A stretch of DNA of 6,022 nucleotides, taken from positions 1 to 6,022 of the forward strand of contig CATWBR010000284.1 in NCBI GenBank assembly GCA_958349075.1. The letters run 5' to 3'. The stretch comes from an uncultured Clostridium sp. GTDB lineage: Bacteria > Bacillota > Clostridia > Lachnospirales > Lachnospiraceae. The position numbers and the translations under genes were made by a program. Below the pieces are notes generated by a model. The model was not told the origin of the DNA and did no database searches. It was given only the letters and a program-made list of their open reading frames with translations. This document shows, one piece after another, positions 1-6,022 of this stretch (within the stretch, counting starts at the first letter, position 1; each line of letters begins with the position of its first letter).

Positions 1-65
1 ATGATATGCTGGTAAAAATATACTGGGATATTATTTTAAAAAGCGGAAAGGATTCGTCAATTTTT

Positions 66-476
66 ATGAAAAAAATCGTAGTTATTGACGGCCAGGGCGG
101 CCGGATGGGAAAAACAGTGGTGGAGCAGTTGAAGAATACATACCCGGATCTGCCTCTAACCGCCATCGGCACCAACAGTATCGCCACCTCCGCCATGCTG
201 AAGGCAGGAGCCGATCAGGGTGCAACCGGAGAAAATCCCGTGTTTGTCGCCTGCCGGGACGCCGATCTTATTATCGGTCCCCTGGGTATCGTCATTGCAG
301 ATTCCCTGCTCGGTGAGATTACACCGGCGATGTCCTCCGCTATCGGAAGCAGCCGCGCCCACAAAATTCTAATCCCCGTCAGCCAGCATTGCCATCATAC
401 GGTTGTGGGATGCAGCGATATGTCCCTGAGCGGATATATAAAGCTCGTCTGCGAGGAAGTAGGAAGATGGATTTAA
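66..476 (+). CDS. DUF3842 family protein, function unknown
   Basis: A 136-residue protein that I recognise by overall pattern as the DUF3842 family of Clostridia; no biochemical role is known to me. It opens with a beta strand and glycine-rich loop (IVVIDGQGGRMGK, residues 4-16) resembling a nucleotide-binding P-loop or Rossmann start. It then shows GTN (35-37), a conserved-looking AGADQGATGEN stretch (47-57), GPLGIV (71-76) and GEITPAM (83-89). No signal peptide or membrane segment is visible, so it is probably cytoplasmic. The start at 66 is preferred over the in-frame ATG at 6, because the glycine-rich motif follows at once and a purine-rich GGAAAGGA (45-52) lies 13 bases upstream, a slightly long spacing. 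The extra 20 residues from ATG 6 look like non-coding sequence. It is convergent with the ribF operon and has no visible partner gene; anything upstream is outside the window. Confidence 0.8.
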   Translation: MKKIVVIDGQGGRMGKTVVEQLKNTYPDLPLTAIGTNSIATSAMLKAGADQGATGENPVFVACRDADLIIGPLGIVIADSLLGEITPAMSSAIGSSRAHKILIPVSQHCHHTVVGCSDMSLSGYIKLVCEEVGRWI

Positions 477-480
477 CTAT

Positions 481-533
481 AAAAATGCAAAAAGAGCCGT
501 AAGGTACATCACATAATGTAACCTTCCGGCTCT
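481..533 (-). terminator. Rho-independent terminator of the ribF operon
   Basis: An imperfect stem pairs 493-499 with 527-533 (AGAGCCG/CGGCTCT, 7 bp), 501-505 with 521-525 (5 bp) and 506-509 with 516-519 (4 bp). There is one mismatch (500/526), one bulged base (520) and a 6-base loop (510-515). Read on the minus strand, the stem is followed by a T-rich tail, TTTTTGCATTTTT (493 down to 481), starting about 14 bases after the ribF stop codon. This is the expected end of the long minus-strand operon. On the plus strand the stem is followed by CTCTATT, a poor T tract. It may still help end the convergent DUF3842 transcript, since it lies only 16 bases past that stop codon, but termination in that direction is less certain. 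Confidence 0.85.
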
Positions 534-546
534 CTCTATTGGGCAA

Positions 547-1476
547 TTACCGCTCTGCCCTCTCATGCATTTTCCGTCCTGCCTCTTTATCGGCCAGCAC
601 TCTCTCCTTCAGCTCCTCCACACCAGAAAATTTCAGTTCCGGGCGGATGAAGTCCGTCAGCCTTACCTCAATCCATTTATCATACAAATCTGCATTCAGA
701 TCATAAATATAAGTCTCCACGCCCACCGGGTGCTGCCCCTCTATCGTAGGTTTTCTTCCTATATTCGTGATCCCTTTGTAAAGCTCACCGTCTATCACCA
801 CCTCGGACAGGTAGACACCGAAGGCGGGCAGATGTTTCTGCTCCCTGGGTTCGATATTGACGGTCGGAAAACCGAGGGTTGAGCCAAGATGCCTGCCGTG
901 GATTACACGGCCATGGATCATATAGGTGTATCCGAGCAGTTCGTTGGCCTTTTTGATATTACCTGCGGCCAGTTCCTCTCTAATATAAGTACTGCTTATC
1001 TCTCTTTCACCGTCCAGCGCTTTATCCACGACAATCATCTCATAGCCGTATTGGGACGCCAGCCTTTTTAAGAGTTCCACGTCACCCTGCCGCTGATATC
1101 CAAAATGGAAATCAGTGCCGGTAACAATGGCTTTCGCCTTCATCTGGCCTGCCAGGATATGGGAAATAAATTCCTCAGGCTGCATATGTGCGACTTCCTG
1201 GTTGAACGGATACTCTACAAGATAGTCGATCCCCGCCTGCTGAAGGTTCTCCCTTCTCTCGGCGTTCGTCGTGATCATCGTTTGAAGTTTTCCCTTCATC
1301 AGAGTCCCGGGAGCTGTTTCAAATGTAAAAACGGCTGTCTTATATCCCTTTTCCCTGAAGCGGAACACTTCGCTCAGCAGCTTCTGATGGCCTCTGTGAA
1401 GGCCGTCGAATTTGCCCAGCGTGACAACGGTCGGTTCTTCTATATGAAATTCTCTGGTACCGGTAATGTACTGCAT
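547..1476 (-). CDS. ribF: Bifunctional riboflavin kinase / FAD synthetase
   Basis: A 309-residue cytoplasmic enzyme that phosphorylates riboflavin to FMN and then adenylylates FMN to FAD. The length is normal for prokaryotic RibF. The N-terminal FAD synthetase (nucleotidyltransferase) domain shows GKFDGLHRGHQ (21-31) with the HxGH signature H27-H30, GTDFHFGYQRQGD (120-132) and ISSTYIR (160-166). The C-terminal flavokinase domain shows GRVIHG (189-194), TLGFPTVNI (200-208), FGVYLSEV, NIGRKPTI and the VETYIYDLNADLY stretch. The ATG at 1476 is chosen because it begins just before the conserved domain and has a strong AGGAG (1483-1487) six bases upstream. The frame stays open upstream to 1944, but that stretch only overlaps truB in another frame. 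The gene starts one base after the truB stop, so the two are probably translationally coupled. It is the last gene of the operon. No FMN riboswitch is visible nearby, so expression probably follows the operon. Confidence 0.96.
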   Translation of the reverse strand: MQYITGTREFHIEEPTVVTLGKFDGLHRGHQKLLSEVFRFREKGYKTAVFTFETAPGTLMKGKLQTMITTNAERRENLQQAGIDYLVEYPFNQEVAHMQPEEFISHILAGQMKAKAIVTGTDFHFGYQRQGDVELLKRLASQYGYEMIVVDKALDGEREISSTYIREELAAGNIKKANELLGYTYMIHGRVIHGRHLGSTLGFPTVNIEPREQKHLPAFGVYLSEVVIDGELYKGITNIGRKPTIEGQHPVGVETYIYDLNADLYDKWIEVRLTDFIRPELKFSGVEELKERVLADKEAGRKMHERAER

Positions 1477-1477
1477 C

Positions 1478-2485
1478 TCAATCTCCTCCCAGAAAAATCT
1501 TCTTTGGTTTCCACTTTTTTTCCTCTTCAACGTATGCATAAATGCCCACAAACCGGCGTCCGCTGTCATAAACGCGAATCTGCAGTTTCTGTGCGGTATC
1601 TCCGCTGCTTTCCCCAGATTCCACGGTTTCTCCATCTTCCACGGTTTCCGCCGTGTGTTCCGTATCCCCCTGAAGCTTCTGCATCCATTCATCCACAAGC
1701 GTTCCCGGAATAAACTCCCGGGAGAAAAAATTGCCGTTGTGCAAAAGCCTGTCCAGTTCCTCCCCTCCAGAGATAAATTCCGGCAGAGAGGAGAACATCT
1801 GATCAACCGGCACAATCTTTTCATCCAGCTTTCCTGAAGCGGTGAGAGCTTCCACCTCATCAAGGCGTAAACTCTCAGTAATCTCAAAGCGATCGACCTT
1901 GGTCCTGACCAGCTTCTCCATACAGCCTCCGCATCCGAGCACATTACCGATATCGTAACACAGTGTGCGGATATAGGTACCCTTGGAGCAGTTGACGCTC
2001 ATCGTGACCCTTGGAAGGTCCATCTTCTCAATCTCCAGACTGTAGATCTCCACCGGCCTGGCTTTTCTTTCCACTTCTTTTCCCTGGCGGGCCAGCTCAT
2101 AAAGCTTTTTGCCGTTCACCTTCAAGGCGGAATACATCGGCGGGATCTGCTCGTAATGGCCGATAAATCCCAGCACGGCTTCCCTCACCTGTTCTTCCGT
2201 CAGCTCCCCTGTACTTCTCTCGCGGAGCACGGTGCCCGTCGTATCCTGTGTGTCGGTCTCGGTGCCCAGCAGCATAACGGCGCGGTAAGTTTTTCTCTTA
2301 TCCGTCATCATGTCGCAGAGTTTTGTGCCTTTTCCGAGACATACGGGAAGCACTCCCTCCGCTGCCGGATCCAGTGTCCCCGTATGACCGATTTTTTTCT
2401 GTTTTAAAATCCCCCGCAGTTTTGCAACCACATCATGGGAAGTATATCCCGGTTCTTTATATATGTTAATTATTCCATGGATCAT
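1478..2485 (-). CDS. truB: tRNA pseudouridine(55) synthase TruB
   Basis: Converts U55 of the tRNA T-arm to pseudouridine; cytoplasmic. The 335-residue protein carries the TruB family motifs: the opening GIINIYKEPGYTSHDVV (4-20), the catalytic loop GHTGTLDP (33-40) with the presumed nucleophile Asp39, KTYRAVMLLGTETDTQD (65-81) with Tyr67 at the position that stacks on the target base, PPMYSALKVNGKKLYE (115-130) and CSKGTYIRTL (166-175). A C-terminal TruB_C/PUA-like region ends the protein (about 301-335, LQIRVYDSGRRFVGIYAY onward). It is somewhat longer than the roughly 300-315 residues usual for bacterial TruB. The surplus is an acidic, Glu/Thr/Ser/Gly-rich stretch at about 272-300 that looks unstructured. 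The start ATG overlaps the stop of the upstream DHH gene (ATGA, 2482-2485) and has only a weak purine-rich site (GAAG), as expected for translational coupling. The downstream neighbour ribF starts one base after its stop. Confidence 0.96.
   Translation of the reverse strand: MIHGIINIYKEPGYTSHDVVAKLRGILKQKKIGHTGTLDPAAEGVLPVCLGKGTKLCDMMTDKRKTYRAVMLLGTETDTQDTTGTVLRERSTGELTEEQVREAVLGFIGHYEQIPPMYSALKVNGKKLYELARQGKEVERKARPVEIYSLEIEKMDLPRVTMSVNCSKGTYIRTLCYDIGNVLGCGGCMEKLVRTKVDRFEITESLRLDEVEALTASGKLDEKIVPVDQMFSSLPEFISGGEELDRLLHNGNFFSREFIPGTLVDEWMQKLQGDTEHTAETVEDGETVESGESSGDTAQKLQIRVYDSGRRFVGIYAYVEEEKKWKPKKIFLGGD
1483..1487 (-). promoter_or_regulatory. Ribosome binding site of ribF, inside truB
   Basis: The minus strand reads GGGAGGAGATTGAGATG: AGGAG sits six bases before the ribF ATG and also encodes the last residues of TruB (GGD, then stop). 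This site decides the ribF start within a much longer open frame, and it places ribosomes ending truB beside the ribF start. Confidence 0.85.
1619..1648 (-). repeat. Short direct repeat in the TruB acidic insert
   Basis: The 12-base word TTCCACGGTTTC (plus strand) occurs at 1619-1630 and again at 1637-1648, an 18-base period that keeps the reading frame. It encodes the repeated ETVE motif of the TruB insert (residues 280-283 and 286-289). It looks like a small in-frame tandem duplication in a non-essential linker. Confidence 0.7.
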
Positions 2486-3450
2486 TTGTCTTCATGCTCT
2501 TTCATCTGCTGTTCAATATGCTTTGAAAGGTTATTCAGCACATCATAGGCGCTGCCGCCCATCGTACATCCGGCTGCCCGCACGTGCCCGCCTCCTCCAA
2601 AGTAGGATGCGATTTTGCTGACGTCCACATAATCATTGGAACGCATACTTACCTTATATACATGCGGTTCTTTTTCGTAAATAAATACGGCGCACTCGAC
2701 ACCTTCCGTGATTCTGAGCTGGTCGATAATCCCATCCAGATCATTGCTGTCGGCTCCGTAAAAATCCAGCTCCCTCTGTTTCAGTGCGGTGAAAATACAG
2801 CGGCCGTCCATAAACAGAAAACTTTCCAAAAGCGCACGGCCCAAAACCTGGTTCTGGACATAGGTCCTGCGGTAGAAACTGTCATCTATGATTTTAGCGC
2901 TGTTCAGTCCCTTATCCACCAGTTTTCCGGCAATCTCCATTGTCTTTTTGGAGGTATTGCTGTATTTAAAAACTCCGGTGTCATGGACTATGCCGGTGTA
3001 GAGGCACTCTGCCGTCTCTTTGCTGATCCGATCCTCGGCCAGTAAACCGAACAGGACCTCGCTGCTGGAGCTGGCTGTAGAAATAATATGGTTCTTTTCT
3101 GCAAAACCCACATTGGTCACATGGTGATCAATGCAGAACGTCTTTCCGGCCGTCTCAAAATACGGGAGGAAAACGCCGAGCCGCTCCGTATCGCTGCTGT
3201 CCATCGTGATGCACAGATCATAGGTGCGTCCGTCTTCCCACTCCGTTTTAATCCGATCAAAGTTTTTCAAATATGAAAACTTTGCAGCCGGATGGTCCAG
3301 AAAAAGTTCCACGGTAAGCTGCGGATAATTTTCCGACAGATAATTATACATTCCCAGACAGGTGCCGACACAGTCGCCATCCGGATGGAGATGTCCCAAA
3401 AGGACAACACTGTTCACACCGTCAAGTACTTCATTTAATAAATTACTCAT
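2482..3450 (-). CDS. DHH/DHHA1 phosphoesterase, NrnA-like (oligoribonuclease / pAp phosphatase family)
   Basis: A 322-residue cytoplasmic protein with the complete set of DHH-family metal-binding motifs: HLHPDGD (20-26; His20, Asp24, Asp26), MDSSD (83-87; Asp84), the DHH triad Asp108-His109-His110, and TGIVHDTGVF (152-161; Asp157). The C-terminal DHHA1 substrate-binding domain has GGGGHVRAAG (285-294). Length and motif spacing match NrnA-type enzymes, which degrade short oligoribonucleotides and remove the 3'-phosphate from pAp using Mn2+. This assignment is by family, and substrate preference cannot be read from the sequence. RecJ is excluded by size, and no CBS or membrane domains (GdpP type) are present. 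The start follows the rbfA stop by 36 bases. A GGGAG (3463-3467) lies 12 bases from the ATG and a second AGAGG abuts it, so the ribosome binding site is atypically spaced. Its stop overlaps the truB start. Position between rbfA and truB is common in Clostridia operons. Confidence 0.92.
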   Translation of the reverse strand: MSNLLNEVLDGVNSVVLLGHLHPDGDCVGTCLGMYNYLSENYPQLTVELFLDHPAAKFSYLKNFDRIKTEWEDGRTYDLCITMDSSDTERLGVFLPYFETAGKTFCIDHHVTNVGFAEKNHIISTASSSSEVLFGLLAEDRISKETAECLYTGIVHDTGVFKYSNTSKKTMEIAGKLVDKGLNSAKIIDDSFYRRTYVQNQVLGRALLESFLFMDGRCIFTALKQRELDFYGADSNDLDGIIDQLRITEGVECAVFIYEKEPHVYKVSMRSNDYVDVSKIASYFGGGGHVRAAGCTMGGSAYDVLNNLSKHIEQQMKEHEDK

Positions 3451-3462
3451 CCTCTATATCAT

Positions 3463-3467
3463 CTCCC
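3463..3467 (-). promoter_or_regulatory. Atypically spaced ribosome binding site of the DHH gene
   Basis: GGGAG lies 12 bases before the ATG at 3450, while an AGAGG (3451-3455) touches the ATG directly. Neither has the usual 5-9 base spacing. The start is still the best one because no other in-frame ATG precedes the HLHPDGD motif, which sits at residue 20. Expression may depend partly on ribosomes finishing rbfA 36 bases upstream (inference). Confidence 0.45.
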
Positions 3468-3486
3468 GCTTAAGCAATGTCATGGA

Positions 3487-3906
3487 CTATTCTTCGGAAT
3501 CCTCCTCAGGAGCTTCTTCTCCGATTTCCTCTTCCGTCTGCGTTTCATCACTCAGGCCCGCCGTCACTTCGTTGATCAGCCTTGTCATATTGACACCATA
3601 CTCAATCGACTGATCCAGGATAAAGGTGAGCTCCGGAGTGTTCCGCAGATTGATTCTTCTGGCTAACTGGGTGCGGATAAAACCCACCGCGCTTTTAAGT
3701 CCCTGAATCGTATCTTTGCCGGCCTCTTCATTGCCGAGTACACTGATATACGCCTTACATAACTTCAGATCCGGAGTTACCTCCACCGCTATGACGGTAG
3801 TCATCGGATGGATTCTGGGATCCTTTAATTCACGGCTGATAATCTCACTCAGTTCTCTCTGGACTTCGCTGTTGATTCTAGTGTTTTTTATGCTGTTTTT
3901 GCGCAT
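3487..3906 (-). CDS. rbfA: 30S ribosome-binding factor RbfA
   Basis: A 139-residue ribosome assembly factor that binds the immature 30S subunit and assists 5'-end processing of 16S rRNA. The fold is a single KH-like domain. Recognisable segments are INSEVQRELSEIISRELKDPRI (11-32), TVIAVEVTPDLKLCKAYISV (37-56), SAVGFIRTQLARRINLRNTPELTF (72-95, containing the Ala-x-Gly kink that replaces GxxG of ordinary KH domains) and DQSIEYG (98-104). The last 20 or so residues (about 119-139) are a highly acidic, Glu-rich tail after the folded domain. Length is slightly above the roughly 115-135 residues common in the family because of this tail. The ATG at 3906 has an AGAGAGG eight bases upstream. It follows infB by 67 bases and precedes the DHH gene by 36; no ylxP-like gene separates it from infB. 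Confidence 0.96.
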   Translation of the reverse strand: MRKNSIKNTRINSEVQRELSEIISRELKDPRIHPMTTVIAVEVTPDLKLCKAYISVLGNEEAGKDTIQGLKSAVGFIRTQLARRINLRNTPELTFILDQSIEYGVNMTRLINEVTAGLSDETQTEEEIGEEAPEEDSEE

Positions 3907-3914
3907 GTTTCATG

Positions 3915-3921
3915 CCTCTCT
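3915..3921 (-). promoter_or_regulatory. Ribosome binding site of rbfA
   Basis: The minus strand reads AAAGAGAGGCATGAAACATG, placing AGAGAGG eight bases before the rbfA ATG. An ATG five codon-bases nearer the site (in CATGAAAC) is in a different frame and does not lead into RbfA, so the later ATG is the start. Confidence 0.65.
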
Positions 3922-3965
3922 TTCTAACGGTGCAAAATTGCCGGGCGCCGTCATCAGTCAGGCAG

Positions 3966-3986
3966 AGTTCCCCTTAGCGGGGAACT
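3966..3986 (-). other. Perfect hairpin enclosing the infB stop codon
   Basis: An 8-bp perfect inverted repeat (3966-3973 with 3979-3986) surrounds a 5-base loop. On the minus strand it reads AGTTCCCC-GCTAA-GGGGAACT, so the TAA stop of infB lies in the loop. No T tract follows, so it is not a standard intrinsic terminator. It could slow exonucleases or influence readthrough between infB and rbfA, but its role is unknown. Confidence 0.6.
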
Positions 3987-6022
3987 TCTACCATTGCGTA
4001 TGCCTCGATCATATCGTCTTCCTGGATGTCGTTAAACTTCTCAAATACAAGACCGCATTCATATCCAGCGTTGACTTCCTTGACATCGTCCTTAAATCTC
4101 TTGAGGGATGCCAGCGGGCCGTCAAAGGTCTGCTCGCCGTCGCGGGTAATTCTCACCTTGCAGCCTCTCTGGAACTTACCGTCCAGAATATAGGAACCGG
4201 CAATGGTTCCGACACCGGATGCCTTGAAGGTCTGGCGTACCACGGCATGGCCGATGATCTGCTCTTCGTAGATTGGGTCTAACATTCCCTTCATGGCTGC
4301 TTCCACGTCCTCAATAGCCTGGTAAATTACGCGGTACAGACGCATATCCACTTTCTCGCGCTCTGCGATGGATTTCGCCGTAGCGTCAGGACGCACGTTG
4401 AAACCGATAATGATGGCGTTGGATGCCGCTGCCAGGCTGACATCGGACTCGTTGATCGTGCCGACACCGCCATGGATGACTTTTACCATTACCTCTTCGT
4501 TGGACAGTTTGACAAGGCTCTGTTTTACTGCCTCTACCGAACCCTGTACATCCGCTTTTACGATGATCGGAAGTTCTTTGACGTTTCCGGCTTTGATCTG
4601 TGAGAACAGATCGTCTAATGATAATTTAGCCTTAGTATCTTCAATTAATTTATTCTTACCCTCGGAAATAAATGTTTCCGCAAAGCTTCTTGCTTCTTTC
4701 TCGCTTGGAGTTGCAACAAATACTTCACCTGCCTTCGGCACGTCGTTCAGTCCCAGAATCTCAACCGGTGTGGACGGAGTCGCCTCTTTAACACGGCGTC
4801 CCTTATCATCCATCATTGCACGCACCTTACCATAGCAGGCGCCGGCCGCAATCGGATCTCCCACATGGAGTGTACCCTTCTGGACAAGGACAGTGGCAAC
4901 AGGGCCTTTGCCCTTATCAAGCTCTGCCTCAATTACAAGTCCTCTGGCCGTACGGTCCGGATTTGCCTTTAATTCTTTTACTTCGGCGGTAAGCAGAATC
5001 ATCTCAAGAAGTTCCGGGATACCTTCCTTGGTATGGGCCGATACGGGAACGAAAATCGTGCTGCCGCCCCAGTCCTCTGAAACGAGTTCGTATTCGATTA
5101 ATTCCTGTTTTACTTTCTCAATATTGGCGCTTGGCTTATCGATCTTGTTCACTGCAACGATAATCTCAACGCCTGCCGCTTTGGCATGGTTAATCGCCTC
5201 GATCGTCTGAGGCATAACGCCGTCGTCTGCCGCAACTACGAGAATTGCGATATCTGTGGACTTGGCGCCTCTCATACGCATTGCCGTGAATGCCTCATGG
5301 CCGGGTGTATCTAAGAACGTGATTTGCTGTCCATTAATTTCCACCATGTAAGCACCGATATGCTGAGTGATGCCGCCTGCCTCTTTGGCTGTTACATTGG
5401 TCTGGCGGATCGCGTCCAGAAGAGAGGTTTTACCATGGTCAACGTGACCCATTACGCAGACTACCGGCGGTCTTTCAGCCATATCCGCCTCATTCTCGTC
5501 TTCCTCTTTCAGCAGTTCCTCGATGACATCGATCTTTACTTCCATCTCGCAGAGTACGTCAAATTCCATGGCAATCTCTTCTGCCTGGTTGTAATCCACT
5601 TCCTGGTTGATGGTGACAACTTTACCCTGAAGGAACAGTTTCTTTACAATTACGGACGGCTGCAGCTTCATCTTCTCAGCCAGCTCTTTGATCGTAATTA
5701 CCTCAGGAATGATGATGGTCTTAACCACTTCCACCTTTGGCTCTTCTTTGCGTGGCTGCGGCAGCAGTACAGGAGCCTTCGTATTCTTTCCGCCCTTGCC
5801 CTGTTTTGCGTGCGTTCCGTCATCGTGGTTCTTCTTATCGTATTTATCACCCTTATAAGCATTCTTATTCTGCTTATTATTCTGTGGTTTCTGTACTACA
5901 GGTCCGTCAAATGATGGCTTGGGAGCGCCGGTACCTCTGCCGCCCTGGCCGTCACGGTTGCCCTGATAGCCTCCGCGGTTACCCTGATAGCCTCCGCCCT
6001 GACCGTCACGGTTGCCCTGATA
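3974..6022 (-). CDS. infB: Translation initiation factor IF-2 (5' end outside the window)
   Basis: A ribosome-dependent GTPase that brings fMet-tRNA to the 30S subunit and promotes subunit joining. 682 codons are visible, open to the window edge, so the true start is missing. In order: a Gly/Gln/Asn/Arg-rich repeat region (6022 to about 5930), a Lys/Asn/Gln-rich linker, an IF2_N domain (from about 5734, [18 protein letters not shown]), an acidic linker, and the G domain. The G domain has G1 GHVDHGKT (5426-5449), switch [12 protein letters not shown]3 DTPGH (near 5300-5311), G4 NKID (5138-5149) and G5 SAH. Domains II, III and IV follow, ending [26 protein letters not shown]. All GTPase motifs are intact. 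The GTG at 5734 is an internal codon, not the gene start, because the frame continues upstream as low-complexity sequence typical of IF-2 N-termini. It is the first visible gene of the operon; nusA and ylxR/ylxQ would be expected upstream by analogy. Confidence 0.97.
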   Translation of the reverse strand, partial: YQGNRDGQGGGYQGNRGGYQGNRDGQGGRGTGAPKPSFDGPVVQKPQNNKQNKNAYKGDKYDKKNHDDGTHAKQGKGGKNTKAPVLLPQPRKEEPKVEVVKTIIIPEVITIKELAEKMKLQPSVIVKKLFLQGKVVTINQEVDYNQAEEIAMEFDVLCEMEVKIDVIEELLKEEDENEADMAERPPVVCVMGHVDHGKTSLLDAIRQTNVTAKEAGGITQHIGAYMVEINGQQITFLDTPGHEAFTAMRMRGAKSTDIAILVVAADDGVMPQTIEAINHAKAAGVEIIVAVNKIDKPSANIEKVKQELIEYELVSEDWGGSTIFVPVSAHTKEGIPELLEMILLTAEVKELKANPDRTARGLVIEAELDKGKGPVATVLVQKGTLHVGDPIAAGACYGKVRAMMDDKGRRVKEATPSTPVEILGLNDVPKAGEVFVATPSEKEARSFAETFISEGKNKLIEDTKAKLSLDDLFSQIKAGNVKELPIIVKADVQGSVEAVKQSLVKLSNEEVMVKVIHGGVGTINESDVSLAAASNAIIIGFNVRPDATAKSIAEREKVDMRLYRVIYQAIEDVEAAMKGMLDPIYEEQIIGHAVVRQTFKASGVGTIAGSYILDGKFQRGCKVRITRDGEQTFDGPLASLKRFKDDVKEVNAGYECGLVFEKFNDIQEDDMIEAYAMVEVPR
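5941..6022 (-). repeat. In-frame tandem repeats in the IF-2 N-terminal region
   Basis: A 28-base unit at 5941-5968 recurs at 5995-6022 with a single mismatch (5948 against 6002), a 54-base period. Between them a 22-base unit beginning CGGTT(G/A)CCCTGATAG occurs at 5955-5976 and 5976-5997, with a 21-base period and one mismatch. All periods are multiples of three and encode repeats of the type GGYQGNR and DGQGG. The array runs off the window edge, so its full copy number is unknown. Confidence 0.85.

Noticed and set aside
19..24. TATACT as a possible -10 box for the DUF3842 gene.
   Set aside because: A matching -35 box would fall outside the window and there is no extended -10 motif, so a promoter cannot be supported.
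6..65. An in-frame ATG at 6 would extend the DUF3842 protein by 20 residues.
   Set aside because: The conserved glycine-rich N-terminus begins right after the ATG at 66, which has a purine-rich site upstream; the extra residues look like untranslated AT-rich leader.
1105..1713. A 202-residue plus-strand open frame.
   Set aside because: It lies antisense to ribF and truB, both of which have complete family motifs; composition and lack of a ribosome site mark it as a shadow.
1477..1944. The ribF frame stays open upstream to 1944, giving a possible 465-residue protein.
   Set aside because: The upstream part lies within truB in another frame, shows no RibF-like sequence, and a strong AGGAG site sits directly before the ATG at 1476.
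3455..3484. A mini-ORF of nine codons (ATG at 3484, minus strand) between rbfA and the DHH gene, a possible leader peptide.
   Set aside because: It is very short, lacks a clear ribosome site of its own and shows no attenuator structure; chance is the simplest explanation.
3716..4282. A 188-residue plus-strand open frame across the infB-rbfA junction.
   Set aside because: It is antisense to two well-supported genes and has no recognisable domain.
5324..5914. A 196-residue plus-strand open frame with a hydrophobic C-terminus that mimics a membrane protein.
   Set aside because: It is antisense to the IF2_N and G-domain part of infB; the hydrophobic run is the complement of the Lys/Asn-rich linker codons.
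5941..6022. The repeat cluster at the right edge as a possible CRISPR or intergenic repeat array.
   Set aside because: All periods are multiples of three, there are no unique spacers, and the repeats translate in frame with infB.

Overview
This 6.0 kb window looks like a conserved chromosomal region of a low-to-mid GC Gram-positive anaerobe, most likely a Clostridia member of the Lachnospiraceae type. The assignment is an inference. It rests on the gene order infB-rbfA-DHH phosphoesterase-truB-ribF, a DUF3842-type gene nearby, a glycine/asparagine/glutamine-rich IF-2 N-terminus, and purine-rich Shine-Dalgarno sites. There is no sign of a mobile element, CRISPR array, tRNA or rRNA.

Layout. 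Almost everything from the right edge (6022) down to 547 is one minus-strand operon. In transcription order it holds: infB (translation initiation factor IF-2, 5' end cut off by the window edge), a 67-base gap, rbfA (30S ribosome maturation factor), a 36-base gap, a DHH/DHHA1 phosphoesterase of the NrnA type, truB (tRNA pseudouridine-55 synthase; overlaps the previous gene by 4 bases, ATGA), and ribF (bifunctional riboflavin kinase/FAD synthetase; starts one base after the truB stop). A rho-independent terminator (481-533, minus strand) closes the operon. On the plus strand at the left edge, a short DUF3842-type gene (66-476) converges on the same terminator.

How the genes fit together. IF-2 places initiator tRNA on the ribosome, RbfA matures the 30S subunit, and TruB modifies U55 in the T-arm of tRNAs. 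The DHH protein probably degrades short oligoribonucleotides or pAp. RibF makes FMN and FAD. This is the familiar nusA-infB type translation operon of Firmicutes. Relative to Bacillus, no ylxP-like gene lies between infB and rbfA, a DHH gene lies between rbfA and truB, and no rpsO follows ribF within the window. The tight junctions suggest translational coupling at the distal end.

No previously undescribed system is evident. The points most worth a second look are the tandem repeats in the IF-2 N-terminus, a perfect hairpin enclosing the infB stop codon, an acidic insert in TruB built partly from a short DNA duplication, and the DUF3842 gene, whose function is unknown.
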